Shown here: piece by piece, positions 34,280 through 42,854 of the stretch
Layout: each line of letters begins with the position of its first letter
How positions within the stretch are numbered: the stretch's first letter is position 1
Source: Roseivivax halotolerans
GTDB lineage: Bacteria; Pseudomonadota; Alphaproteobacteria; Rhodobacterales; Rhodobacteraceae
Length of the DNA: 64,000 bases
NCBI RefSeq assembly: GCF_900115815.1
Contig: NZ_FOXV01000012.1
Location: forward strand, 38,985 to 102,984
Direction: 5' to 3'
Notes under the pieces: generated by a model
What the model was told of the DNA's origin: nothing
The model's database searches: none
What the model saw: only the letters and a program-made list of their open reading frames with translations
Made by a program: the position numbers and the translations under genes

Positions 34280-35794
34280 ATGCCCAACCCTCTCTTCGAT
34301 GCGCTGTTCGGAGTGCATGAAGGCCGCGACTCGCCCTTTCTCTATCTCCCGGATGGAAAGGTTCTCAGCTACGCCGATTTTCTCGGTCTTGCCGCGCAGT
34401 TCGCCCATGCGCTGACCGCACGCGGCCTTGGCCCCGGAGACCGGCTCGCCGTTCAGGTCGAAAAATCGGCGTCCTGCCTCGCGCTATACGCAGCCGCGGT
34501 GCAGGCTGGCGTGGTCTTCCTGCCGCTCAACACCGCCTATACCCAGAGCGAGCTTGCGTATTTCATCGAGAATTCCGGCGCCGCGCTCGTGATCTGCGAC
34601 GAAGCCCGTCGTCGCGAGATCGCACCCATGACAGAACGCCTGGGCGCCAGCCTCGACACGCTGAACGCAGATGGTGGGGGCAGCCTTCCAGAACTCGCAG
34701 TCGGGATGGACACCTTCTTCCCCACGGTTGATCGCCAAGACAGCGACCTGGCCGCACTCCTTTACACGTCTGGCACAACCGGCCGATCCAAGGGTGCAAT
34801 GCTGAGCCACCAGAACCTCCTGTCGAACGCGGAGATCCTGACGGACGCCTGGCGCTTCGACGCCTCAGACATCCTTCTTCACGCGCTTCCGATCTTTCAT
34901 ACGCACGGACTGTTCGTTGCGACGAATGTCGTGCTCAAAGCGGGCGGCGCGATGATCTTCCTGCCGAAGTTCGATCTGGATCAAGTGATCGACTGGCTTC
35001 CGCGCGCGACGACGATGATGGGCGTGCCGACGTTCTATACCCGCCTTCTGTCGGATAGCCGCCTCGATCACGACCTTGTCGCGGATATGCGGCTCTTCAC
35101 CTCCGGTTCCGCCCCGCTTCTCGAAGAGACGCATCGCGCCTTCGAGGCGCGCACCGGTCACCGCATCCTGGAGCGTTACGGGATGACCGAGACCAACATG
35201 AACACGTCCAACCCCTATAACGGCGCGCGCAAGCCAGGCACCGTCGGTCCGCCCCTCCCCGGTGTCGAGTTGCGGATCACCGAGCCCGAAAGCGGCGCGG
35301 ACGTGCCGCAGGGTGAAACAGGCATGATTGAAGTCAGGGGACCGAATGTCTTTCAGGGCTATTGGCAGATGCCGGAGAAAACCGCCGAGGAACTGCGAGA
35401 CAGCGGCTTTTTCATCACCGGCGATCTCGGCCGGATCGACGCGGACGGCTACGTGAGTATCGTTGGGCGCGAAAAAGACCTGATCATCTCGGGCGGCTAC
35501 AACGTTTATCCCAAGGAGGTTGAACTGGTGCTCGATGAACTGCCCGGCATTCTCGAGAGCGCGGTCATCGGCGTGCCGCATCCCGATTTCGGCGAAAGCC
35601 CGGTGGCGATCCTGGTTCCCGAAACCGGCGTCGAGCCTGATCTCGCGCAAATTGAAAGCGCGACAGCCGATTCGCTTGCGCGTTACAAGCAGCCGAAGCG
35701 ATATGTCGTGGTGGACGCGCTGCCACGGAACACGATGGGCAAGGTCCAGAAGGCGGCCTTGCGCGCCGAATACGCGAAATTGCTTACGGAGTGA
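34280..35794 (+). CDS. matB: Malonyl-CoA synthetase MatB
   Basis: A 504-residue adenylate-forming enzyme. It carries the P-loop YTSGTTGRSKGAMLSH, the adenine motif ERYGMTETNM, the hinge TGDLGRID...GREKDLIISGGYN and the C-terminal catalytic lysine in NTMGKVQKAAL. The short N-terminal region and overall length match MatB, which makes malonyl-CoA from malonate, ATP and CoA. A malonyl-CoA decarboxylase usually sits beside it but is not seen here. The long open frame reaching back to 34142 overlaps the YeiH-like gene and is not used. Confidence 0.87.
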   Translation: MPNPLFDALFGVHEGRDSPFLYLPDGKVLSYADFLGLAAQFAHALTARGLGPGDRLAVQVEKSASCLALYAAAVQAGVVFLPLNTAYTQSELAYFIENSGAALVICDEARRREIAPMTERLGASLDTLNADGGGSLPELAVGMDTFFPTVDRQDSDLAALLYTSGTTGRSKGAMLSHQNLLSNAEILTDAWRFDASDILLHALPIFHTHGLFVATNVVLKAGGAMIFLPKFDLDQVIDWLPRATTMMGVPTFYTRLLSDSRLDHDLVADMRLFTSGSAPLLEETHRAFEARTGHRILERYGMTETNMNTSNPYNGARKPGTVGPPLPGVELRITEPESGADVPQGETGMIEVRGPNVFQGYWQMPEKTAEELRDSGFFITGDLGRIDADGYVSIVGREKDLIISGGYNVYPKEVELVLDELPGILESAVIGVPHPDFGESPVAILVPETGVEPDLAQIESATADSLARYKQPKRYVVVDALPRNTMGKVQKAALRAEYAKLLTE

Positions 35795-35865
35795 CCTGAA
35801 CGTCGCGCGAATATCCGCCTGCCTTGACCCAAGGGCAAAAAAATTTCGGAAAATTCTTTGCAGGC

Positions 35866-35894
35866 TTGAGACATTGCGGCGTTTTGAGCTATGC
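35866..35894 (+). promoter_or_regulatory. Possible sigma-70 type promoter for the small secreted protein gene
   Basis: TTGAGA (35866-35871), a 17-base spacer and CTATGC (35889-35894) lie 56 bases before ATG 35951. The -10 element matches poorly, but the region is AT-rich for this genome, and a good ribosome binding site (TAGGAG) precedes the gene. Confidence 0.3.
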
Positions 35895-35950
35895 CTTATC
35901 CAGCAGCGCTAATATCCATTAGTCGGCCCGTCGACCTTAGGAGTTAAAAT

Positions 35951-36295
35951 ATGACTTTCCGTGCAACCATCGCATCTTTCGCCCTCGCCCTCACCGCAGG
36001 CGCGGCTTCTGCGCAAGGCACCAATGCCGAAGCGCTTCAGATCGCAGCAAACCAGAACGCTTGTGGCTCCGCTGCAACGATTCAGTCCGCTGAATTCCTG
36101 CCCAATGGCAACGTTCGCGTCGTTTGCCTGCGTCCCGCGGCTGGCGGTGACCTCGGCGGCACGCTCGGCGCTACCGGCACCGCAGTGGCCGGCCTGACCT
36201 TCGTTGCGATCATCGCATCGCTCGGCGGTGACGGCTCCTCGTCCTCTGCGACATCGTCGACTTCTTCGACGTCCGGAACCTCCGGTACCAACTGA
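35951..36295 (+). CDS. Small secreted Ser/Thr-rich protein, GfcA/YjbE-like
   Basis: A 114-residue protein with a signal peptide (ALTAGAASAQ). The mature part has two cysteines (in NACGSAA and RVVCLRP), a hydrophobic glycine-containing segment (GTAVAGLTFVAIIASLGG) and a Ser/Thr-Gly tail of about 23 residues. That plan, a hydrophobic segment followed by GGDGS and a Ser/Thr-only end, matches E. coli YjbE/GfcA, the first gene of exopolysaccharide/group 4 capsule operons. Wzc-like kinase, YjbF and YjbH homologues occur in this window. TAGGAG eight bases upstream supports the ATG. It is closed by its own terminator, so it may be strongly expressed alone. Confidence 0.65.
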   Translation: MTFRATIASFALALTAGAASAQGTNAEALQIAANQNACGSAATIQSAEFLPNGNVRVVCLRPAAGGDLGGTLGATGTAVAGLTFVAIIASLGGDGSSSSATSSTSSTSGTSGTN

Positions 36296-36321
36296 TCTGC
36301 TGCAAGGCTGATTTCGTTGAA

Positions 36322-36348
36322 AAGGTGGCCTCTGGGCCACCTTTTTTT
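36322..36348 (+). terminator. Rho-independent terminator after the GfcA-like gene
   Basis: Perfect nine-pair stem AAGGTGGCC (36322-36330) with GGCCACCTT (36335-36343), loop TCTG, then a run of T to 36348. It lies 27 bases after the stop codon. Confidence 0.92.
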
Positions 36349-36474
36349 ATTTCAGGCGTCCCGATCACTGAGTATCTGACTCGAGATTGATGCCTCTTAC
36401 GTCGATTCTTGACCCCTCTAGGCTTTCCTCCGGGGTCCAGCCTGATACAAAGTGACAACTACCGTTAAGGCTAA

Positions 36475-38649
36475 GTGAGCGACGTGAACAAAAGCTATTC
36501 CACCCTCGGCAACCACGTTTCCGTACAATCGGCCCCGCCTGCCAGTGATGATGACGAGATCGATCTCCTCGAATTGCTGGGGACGCTTTGGCGTGGGAAG
36601 CTGGTGCTCGCGGGCGCGGCAATTCTGGCGCTCCTGATCGGTAGCTTCTACGCGTTCGGGGTGGCCGTGCCGCGCTATACGGCAACAGCCACGGTCGCGA
36701 TCGAGATGCAGGCACCCTCCATCGTCGATATCGAATCGGTCGTCTCTGGGGTCTCTACCGAAGATGCCAGCTTGAACACCGAGCTTGAGATCCTCCAGTC
36801 GCGTACGGTCATTCTGAACCTGATCGACACGATGGATCTGCTTGAGGATCCGGAATTCAATGCGTCCCTTCGCCCAGAGCCGGCCATTTCCCTGGCACCC
36901 GTGATCGGCCTCGTTCGGTCGCTGATCGGATCGCCCGGTGAAGCAACTGCCTCCGAGGTCGATGAAGAAACGGCTGTGCTGAATGACACCGTCGATGCCG
37001 TTCGGAGCGCGATCTCCGCGAGCATCAAGCGTGATACCTTCGTATTCAACGTGTCCGCCACGACAACTGGCAGGGTGAAATCTCAGCAGCTCGTGAACAC
37101 GTTGGCGCAGATTTATATCCAGGACCAGATCGACGCGAAATTCGACAGCCTGGAAACCGCCGTCACTTTCCTTTCGGAAAGAGTTACCGAGCTTGAGGCG
37201 GAGCTGGACGAAGGTCAGGAACGCCTGCAGGCGCTTCGCACGGAGACGGATCTCGTGACGCCCGAGGCGCTCGAAGCCGTGAACCGCCAGCTGATCGACG
37301 TCCGAAATCGCGTTGAAGAGACCCAAAGCTCGGTGGCGACCCAGGAAGACCGTCTGGCCGCTCTTGAGACCGCGCGCGAGGCCCGCGATTTCCAGACCAT
37401 CGCGCAGGAACTCGGAGATCCGACGCTCGATAACCTCTTGCCTCAAGTGCAGAACGGTGACGCCGATGCCGTAGAGTCCTTCCTGTCGCGTACCGATCTT
37501 TTGACCTCGCGTATCGAGACGTCCCTGCGCCGTTCGCGCTCGCAGGCGGCGGCTCTCGAGGCGTCGATGGTCCGCCAGGAAGAAGCGCTGCAATCGCAGG
37601 CGGAAGATCTGTCGCAACTGGAACAGCTCAACCGGGAAATCGCCTCGACGCAGACCCTCTACGAGACCTTCCTCGCCCGCCTCAAGGAAGCGTCCGTGCA
37701 GCGCGGATTGATGAGCGCCGACAGCCGGATCCTGTCCGAGGCAACTCCGGGCCGGCTGGTCGAGCCGCGCAAAGGCCTGATCCTGGCCCTGTCACTGATC
37801 CTCGGCCTGATGGCCGGCGCCGCGATCGTCCTCGGACGTCAGTTCCTGCATCAAGGCTTCCGCACCGCCGAAGACCTTGAAGCCCATACGGGACGGACCA
37901 TCCTCGGTCAGATTCCGAAGATGCCGATCAAGCGCCGCGGCGACCTCATCCAGTACCTCAACGAAAAGCCGACATCGGCAGCGGCGGAAGCCATCCGAAA
38001 CCTGCGGACGTCCGTCCTCTTGTCGGATGTCGACAATCCGCCGCAGCTTATCATGTCGACGTCCTCCCTGCCCGGCGAAGGCAAGACGACCCAGGCGATC
38101 TCGCTGTCGCACAATCTCGCAGGCCTCGGACGCAAGGTTCTGCTGGTTGAGGCGGATATCCGGCGCCGGACCTTCCAGGAATATTTCGATGTCCCGCAAG
38201 ATCATCCCGGCCTCGTGGCTGCGATGATGGAAGAATGCACGCTCGAAGAGGCCATCGTTCGCGATCCGAAGCTCAAGAACGTCGATGTCATCATGGGCGA
38301 CAAATCGGGCCTCAACGCGGCGGACGTGTTCTCCTCCGAGAAGTTCCGCGCCTTCCTCGACCAGCTTCGCGCCACCTACGACACGATCATTATCGACACC
38401 CCTCCCGTGCTCGTCGTGCCCGATGCCCGCGTGATCGGTCAGCACACCGATGCCATCGTGTTCACCACCGCGTGGGATCGGACGACCAAAGCGCAGGTCC
38501 GCGAAGCGATGCGCCAGTTCTCGACGGTCAACGTGCATGTGACCGGCCTCGTGCTGAGCCAGATCGACCCCAAAGGCATGAAACGCTACGGGTATGGTGG
38601 CAAGTACGGCTCTTACGGCGCCTACGGGGCGAGCTACTACAACAGTTAA
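36475..38649 (+). CDS. Polysaccharide co-polymerase/bacterial tyrosine autokinase (Wzc/Etk-like)
   Basis: A 724-residue inner membrane protein controlling polysaccharide chain length and export. A Wzz domain with two transmembrane helices (about 38-58 and 435-455) encloses a long periplasmic coiled coil (about 210-400). The cytosolic BY-kinase has Walker A with Lys537 (LPGEGKTT), Walker A' with Asp561 (LLVEADIRRR) and Walker B with Asp641 (IIIDTPP). The C-terminus is a tyrosine cluster (YGYGGKYGSYGAYG), the usual autophosphorylation tail. GTG 36475 is the start, with AAGG upstream. The Wza-type pore it would contact is encoded at 53878. Confidence 0.9.
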   Translation: MSDVNKSYSTLGNHVSVQSAPPASDDDEIDLLELLGTLWRGKLVLAGAAILALLIGSFYAFGVAVPRYTATATVAIEMQAPSIVDIESVVSGVSTEDASLNTELEILQSRTVILNLIDTMDLLEDPEFNASLRPEPAISLAPVIGLVRSLIGSPGEATASEVDEETAVLNDTVDAVRSAISASIKRDTFVFNVSATTTGRVKSQQLVNTLAQIYIQDQIDAKFDSLETAVTFLSERVTELEAELDEGQERLQALRTETDLVTPEALEAVNRQLIDVRNRVEETQSSVATQEDRLAALETAREARDFQTIAQELGDPTLDNLLPQVQNGDADAVESFLSRTDLLTSRIETSLRRSRSQAAALEASMVRQEEALQSQAEDLSQLEQLNREIASTQTLYETFLARLKEASVQRGLMSADSRILSEATPGRLVEPRKGLILALSLILGLMAGAAIVLGRQFLHQGFRTAEDLEAHTGRTILGQIPKMPIKRRGDLIQYLNEKPTSAAAEAIRNLRTSVLLSDVDNPPQLIMSTSSLPGEGKTTQAISLSHNLAGLGRKVLLVEADIRRRTFQEYFDVPQDHPGLVAAMMEECTLEEAIVRDPKLKNVDVIMGDKSGLNAADVFSSEKFRAFLDQLRATYDTIIIDTPPVLVVPDARVIGQHTDAIVFTTAWDRTTKAQVREAMRQFSTVNVHVTGLVLSQIDPKGMKRYGYGGKYGSYGAYGASYYNS

Positions 38650-38683
38650 GACGCAGGATTTCACGTCCGATAGGCGAGGTAGA

Positions 38684-39211
38684 ATGCCTGATCGCGAGAT
38701 GCCCGATGCGGCGAACTGGTTCGCCGCACAGCTGAAACCCAATGCCGCTGCAATCGCGGAGCGTAACCTCGATCGGCAGGGTTTCGCGGCGTTCCTGCCG
38801 CGCCGCTTGGAAGCCCGTCGCATTCGGGGCAAGATCGTCGATCGGGCGCAGCCATTGTTTCCCGGATATATTTTCATACAGACAGCGCCGGAGCGGACAG
38901 ATTGGCGTGTGCTCAATGCAACACGCGGGCTCACCCGAGTCATCCTCTCCGATCCACGCAAGCCGCGCCCGCTTCCCGGAGAATTCATGGCAGCGCTGAT
39001 GGCGCGCTGCGACGACTCCGCCACCTTGACGGCGCCGCCGTCGCTGGAGATCGGAGACACGGTCCGCGTGATCGGCGGGCCCATGGCAGAGCTCGTGAGC
39101 AAGATCGAGCGGATCGGCGAAGCTGACCGGATCGAACTCCTGATGGAGCTCATGGGGCAGACCGCCCGCGTTTCGGTGTCCTCGCGGTATCTCGAGAAAA
39201 TCGAGAACTGA
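38684..39211 (+). CDS. NusG-family specialised elongation factor (RfaH-like)
   Basis: A 175-residue NusG paralogue: an N-terminal NGN domain (WFAAQLKPNAAAIAERNL, FPGYIFIQ) and a C-terminal KOW-like region (LEIGDTVRVIGGPMAELVSKIERI). Its position 34 bases after the Wzc-like kinase, away from any secE/rpl genes, marks it as an RfaH/LoaP-type factor that reduces termination in long polysaccharide operons rather than housekeeping NusG. ATG 38684 has GAGGT upstream. The operon that it acts on is not in this window. Confidence 0.8.
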   Translation: MPDREMPDAANWFAAQLKPNAAAIAERNLDRQGFAAFLPRRLEARRIRGKIVDRAQPLFPGYIFIQTAPERTDWRVLNATRGLTRVILSDPRKPRPLPGEFMAALMARCDDSATLTAPPSLEIGDTVRVIGGPMAELVSKIERIGEADRIELLMELMGQTARVSVSSRYLEKIEN

Positions 39212-39311
39212 CCAGACAACGGTTTGTCTCCCCGGCCTTGTCACGAAGCAAAATCGCGCCATCGTTCATCGCCGCGGCATCTTATTCCTCGCGAAAGGAC
39301 TTCGCTTCAGC

Positions 39312-39974
39312 ATGGCGGACAAAGCACGCATCTTCGGGGTCGTCGGCCTCGGCAATTTCGGCTCCACTGTCGCGCATGAGTTGACGCGCTTCGGCAACCA
39401 GGTGATCGGCATCGATATCGACGAGGGCCGTGTGACAGCCCATGCCGACAAGCTGAGCCAGGCCATGATCGTCGATGCGCGCGACGACGCGGCCTTGAAA
39501 GAGGCGGGCATGGGCGATTGCGACGTGGCCCTCATCGCCATGGGCTCGGATCTCGAAGCGTCGATCCTATCGGCGATCAATCTCAAGCTCGTCGGTGTCG
39601 AGAAGATCTGGGCCAAGGCGCGCACCAAGACCCATCACCGTATCCTCTCGCGGCTCGGCGTCGACCGGATCGTGCATCCGGAGGTCGAGGTCGGTCAGCA
39701 CGTCGCGCAGGTGCTGCACAACCCCTTGATCCGCGACTATATCAGCCTCGGCAACGGGTATTACGTGGTCAATTTCAGGATTCCCAAGAGCCTCGAAGGC
39801 AAAAGCCTCGATGACCTCGAACATCGCTCGGAGTTCAATCTGCGCTGCATCGGCGTGATGCGCGGCACGAAGTTCCTCGCGCAGGACGGCGAAGCCTGCA
39901 CGTTCGAACCGGACGATCTGTTGCTCCTGCTCGGCCAGCGCAACGATCTGCGCCGCTTCGCCGCGAGCCTCTGA
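39312..39974 (+). CDS. ktrA: KtrA/TrkA-type potassium uptake regulatory subunit
   Basis: A 220-residue cytosolic RCK protein: an N-terminal nucleotide-binding Rossmann domain (FGVVGLGNFGSTVA, residues 9-22, with acidic DID at about 40) and a C-terminal RCK_C domain ending at residue 215. It forms an octameric ring gating the KtrB channel encoded one base downstream, opening with ATP and closing with ADP in characterised systems. Confidence 0.9.
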   Translation: MADKARIFGVVGLGNFGSTVAHELTRFGNQVIGIDIDEGRVTAHADKLSQAMIVDARDDAALKEAGMGDCDVALIAMGSDLEASILSAINLKLVGVEKIWAKARTKTHHRILSRLGVDRIVHPEVEVGQHVAQVLHNPLIRDYISLGNGYYVVNFRIPKSLEGKSLDDLEHRSEFNLRCIGVMRGTKFLAQDGEACTFEPDDLLLLLGQRNDLRRFAASL

Positions 39975-39975
39975 C

Positions 39976-41322
39976 ATGGCCAATATCGGCGTCAGAACGC
40001 GCCTTCTAGACCGCCTTGTCCGGCTCTCTCCGCCGGCACTTCTGGCCAGCCTTTACCTGATCGTCATCCTTCTTGGCGCGGCTCTCCTGAGCCTGCCCTT
40101 TGCCAATACCGGGGGCGTGTCGATTTATGATGCGCTTTTCACTTCGACATCGGCGGTGACGGTGACGGGGCTCGTGGTCGTCTCGACGGGACAGGACTTC
40201 ACTCTCATCGGACAGGTGGTGATCGCGCTTCTCATCCAGTTCGGCGGGCTTGGCCTCATGACCTTTGCGGTCTTCGTCCTTTCGGCGATCGGGGTGAAGA
40301 TCGGTCTCGGACAGCGGTTGATCCTGCGCGAGGACCTCAACCAATCCTCGATCGGTGACCTGATCAAGCTGGTCCGCGTGATCCTCGTGGTCGCGCTGAC
40401 CTGCGAGGCAGGCGGCGCGGTCCTTCTGCTCGCTGTCTTCGTGCCCGATCTCGGCTGGGCCGAGGGCACCTGGTACGCGATCTTTCACGCGATCTCCGCC
40501 TTCAACAATGCGGGCTTCGGGCTCGATGACCAGAGCCTCATTCCTTGGGCCGCGCATCCGCTGATCAATTTCGTGATCCCGCTCCTGTTCATCGTCGGCG
40601 GGCTCGGCTTCGTCGTCCTTGCCGATATCTATGACAGCCGGAACTGGCGGCAACTTTCGCTGCATACGAAGATCATGCTTTACGGTTCGGTCTGCCTGAT
40701 CCTCATCGGATGGCTCACCTTCGCCCTCCTGGAATGGACCAATCCCGCCACGCTGGGAGAATTGAACCTCTGGGGCAAGATCACGGCGAGCTGGTTCCAG
40801 GCGGTCACGCCGCGCACCGCGGGGTTCAACACGATCAATACCGGCGAGATGCATGACGCGACCGCGCTCATGACCATGACGCTGATGCTGATCGGCGGCG
40901 GCTCGACCTCGACAGCGGGCGGCATCAAGGTGACGACGGCCATCGTCCTCGTCCTCGCCACCATCGCCTTTTTCCGCAAAAGCACCGAGCTCAACGCCTT
41001 TGGACGCAGTCTCGGCCTCGAAGAGGTGATGAAGGTCCTGGCGCTCACCGTGGTGTCGATCCTGATCGTCTTCGTCGCCCTGTTCGTCGTCTCGATCACA
41101 CATGACGGCACGTTCCTGACCCTCGCCTTCGAGGTGGTCTCGGCCTTCGGAACAGTCGGTCTGTCGATGGGCGCGACCGGAGACCTCGACACGGTCGGTC
41201 GCGCGATGATCATGGTGGTGATGTTCTTGGGGCGCGTCGGACCGCTGACGCTGGGCTTCTTCCTCGCCACCCATTCCGTCGCGCGCGTGCGCTATCCCAA
41301 GGGCCGCGTCTATCTGGGCTGA
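39976..41322 (+). CDS. ktrB: KtrB/TrkH-type potassium transporter membrane subunit
   Basis: A 448-residue membrane protein with four pore repeats. The filter-like segments are SAVTVTGLVVVST, FNNAGFGLDDQS, TPRTAGFNTINT and FGTVGLSMGAT, each with the conserved glycine lining the selectivity filter. Together with KtrA it imports K+, probably coupled to Na+ or membrane potential. It ends 87 bases before the convergent PhoD-like gene. Confidence 0.92.
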   Translation: MANIGVRTRLLDRLVRLSPPALLASLYLIVILLGAALLSLPFANTGGVSIYDALFTSTSAVTVTGLVVVSTGQDFTLIGQVVIALLIQFGGLGLMTFAVFVLSAIGVKIGLGQRLILREDLNQSSIGDLIKLVRVILVVALTCEAGGAVLLLAVFVPDLGWAEGTWYAIFHAISAFNNAGFGLDDQSLIPWAAHPLINFVIPLLFIVGGLGFVVLADIYDSRNWRQLSLHTKIMLYGSVCLILIGWLTFALLEWTNPATLGELNLWGKITASWFQAVTPRTAGFNTINTGEMHDATALMTMTLMLIGGGSTSTAGGIKVTTAIVLVLATIAFFRKSTELNAFGRSLGLEEVMKVLALTVVSILIVFVALFVVSITHDGTFLTLAFEVVSAFGTVGLSMGATGDLDTVGRAMIMVVMFLGRVGPLTLGFFLATHSVARVRYPKGRVYLG

Positions 41323-41385
41323 GCGACCGCGCGCCCTCTTTGGGTTGGCGGAAATACCGCGGGAGCGCGAGGGCAGAGCCCTCGC

Positions 41386-41406
41386 CGCCGCGCCCTCGGC
41401 GCGGCG
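41386..41406. terminator. GC-rich hairpin between convergent genes
   Basis: Perfect nine-pair stem CGCCGCGCC (41386-41394) with GGCGCGGCG (41398-41406) around a CTC loop, preceded by a second short hairpin (GAGGG/CCCTC). No T tract follows on either strand, so termination efficiency is doubtful. It lies between ktrB and the PhoD-like gene. Confidence 0.45.
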
Positions 41407-41409
41407 CCT

Positions 41410-42822
41410 CTAGAGCGAGAGTTCCGGCGTCAGGCCGCTGTCTTCCAGCGCCCAGCGCGCGCGCCAGTCACCGCCTCGGCGCTCCACCACGAGATAATTC
41501 CGCTCGGCGGTGTAGTTCGTGCCCCGCCCCGGCAACGGCACGATACGGATCGGGTGTTCGGGCAGCGGCGCTTCGCCAAGCCGCGCCAGCGTTCCAAGCG
41601 TCCAGGCCCAGGCCTTTGGCGGCGCGCGATGCGAGATGCCCGATGCGACGAGCTGGTGCACAGGGCCGCGCGGGCTGGCGAGCGTCGCGCGCGTGGCAAG
41701 GTGAATTTCGCCAGAAAGCGCGGTCACGTCGCTGCCCGCGGCTTCCATTTCGATCACGGCGCGCAACATCCGCTTCCACTCCTCGCGATGGGCGTAGCTT
41801 TGCCACTGATCGCGCAGATCGTCCTCGTATTTCTGCATCGTCGGGATCGCGTTCATCATCTTCTCGAGGATCGACAGACGTGGCCCCAGAAGCGGCACCG
41901 ATGAGATCATCAGCACCCGTTCGGCGACATCCGCGCGGGTGTCGTCGAAGAGCCGCCAGCCCGTCTCGCCCATGATCCGGTCGAGCGTGCGCTCGGAGCG
42001 CAGATCCGGGGCGAGCAGCGTCACGCCCGGCAGATCCCGGCGGAAGCCGAGGCTCCGCCCTTCGGGATCGAGAAACAGGTCGGGCACATCCGCTTCGGTC
42101 GCGGCGTGCTGGTAGAGCAGGAAAGCCTCCCGCGCCGCCGCGAAAAGCCGTTTTGCCACCGGCGTCTTTTCCACGTCCGGACCGAGCGAGCCCCACCCGT
42201 CGCAGATATCGTGATCGTCCCACATCATCAGCGACGGCACTTCGGCGGTCATCCGGGCAAAGCCCGAGCCCGCATAAGTCCGTGTGTAGCGATCGAGGAA
42301 GCCACGGCGCAGATGCGCGGAAAGATCGTCGAGCTCCGCCTCGGGGACATCGCTCCGCAGGTCTTCGGGCCAATCGTCACTCAGCGGGTGGCCGTCCGTC
42401 ACTTCGTCCGCATAGACCTGATCGCCCCCGTGTAGCAAAAGGTGCAAGGGCTCGCGGCGATGCGCCTCGTGCATGTGCCGCCACATCGCGTTGCGCTCGC
42501 CGTCTTCGCGGCCGAGATCGCCATGCTCCTCTCCGTTGCAGGACACGAAACCGATCCGAAGATCGCCCTCGAAATCGGTCGCGACCGGGTAGCTCTGTCC
42601 GCCGAAGCTGTAGCCGTGCTGCCCGCCGCGCGGCAACGCGAAGTCGAACCGCCACACACCCTGCCCGTCGATCATTGCAAGCTCGGTCGGCGCGATCCTG
42701 CTCTCGCTGGTCTCTAGCGGCTCGGGCGGTGTGGCGTCATCCGTCAGGACGAGCGCCGCCAGTTCCAGCGCGCGGTCAGTCAAATGGCGGAAGATCAGGA
42801 CGGGACCGGCGGTTACTGGCAT
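41410..42822 (-). CDS. PhoD-like metallophosphatase
   Basis: A 470-residue protein with PhoD/metallophosphatase motifs: FVSCNGEEHGDL near 90, HLLLHGGDQVYADE near 130, LMMWDDHDICDGWGS near 205 and SGEIHLATRA near 375, which hold the metal-ligating Asp, Asn and His residues. Unlike classical PhoD there is no Tat signal, so it is probably cytosolic, like other uncharacterised members. The substrate may be a phosphodiester or monoester. The open frame begins with GTG ATG; the ATG at 42822 is used. Confidence 0.8.
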   Translation of the reverse strand: MPVTAGPVLIFRHLTDRALELAALVLTDDATPPEPLETSESRIAPTELAMIDGQGVWRFDFALPRGGQHGYSFGGQSYPVATDFEGDLRIGFVSCNGEEHGDLGREDGERNAMWRHMHEAHRREPLHLLLHGGDQVYADEVTDGHPLSDDWPEDLRSDVPEAELDDLSAHLRRGFLDRYTRTYAGSGFARMTAEVPSLMMWDDHDICDGWGSLGPDVEKTPVAKRLFAAAREAFLLYQHAATEADVPDLFLDPEGRSLGFRRDLPGVTLLAPDLRSERTLDRIMGETGWRLFDDTRADVAERVLMISSVPLLGPRLSILEKMMNAIPTMQKYEDDLRDQWQSYAHREEWKRMLRAVIEMEAAGSDVTALSGEIHLATRATLASPRGPVHQLVASGISHRAPPKAWAWTLGTLARLGEAPLPEHPIRIVPLPGRGTNYTAERNYLVVERRGGDWRARWALEDSGLTPELSL

Positions 42823-42854
42823 CACACTCTCGATTTCGGCTATCGGATAGGGAG

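Noticed and set aside
38684..39211. Housekeeping NusG
   Set aside because: It lies beside a polysaccharide kinase rather than secE and ribosomal genes, so a specialised paralogue is more likely.
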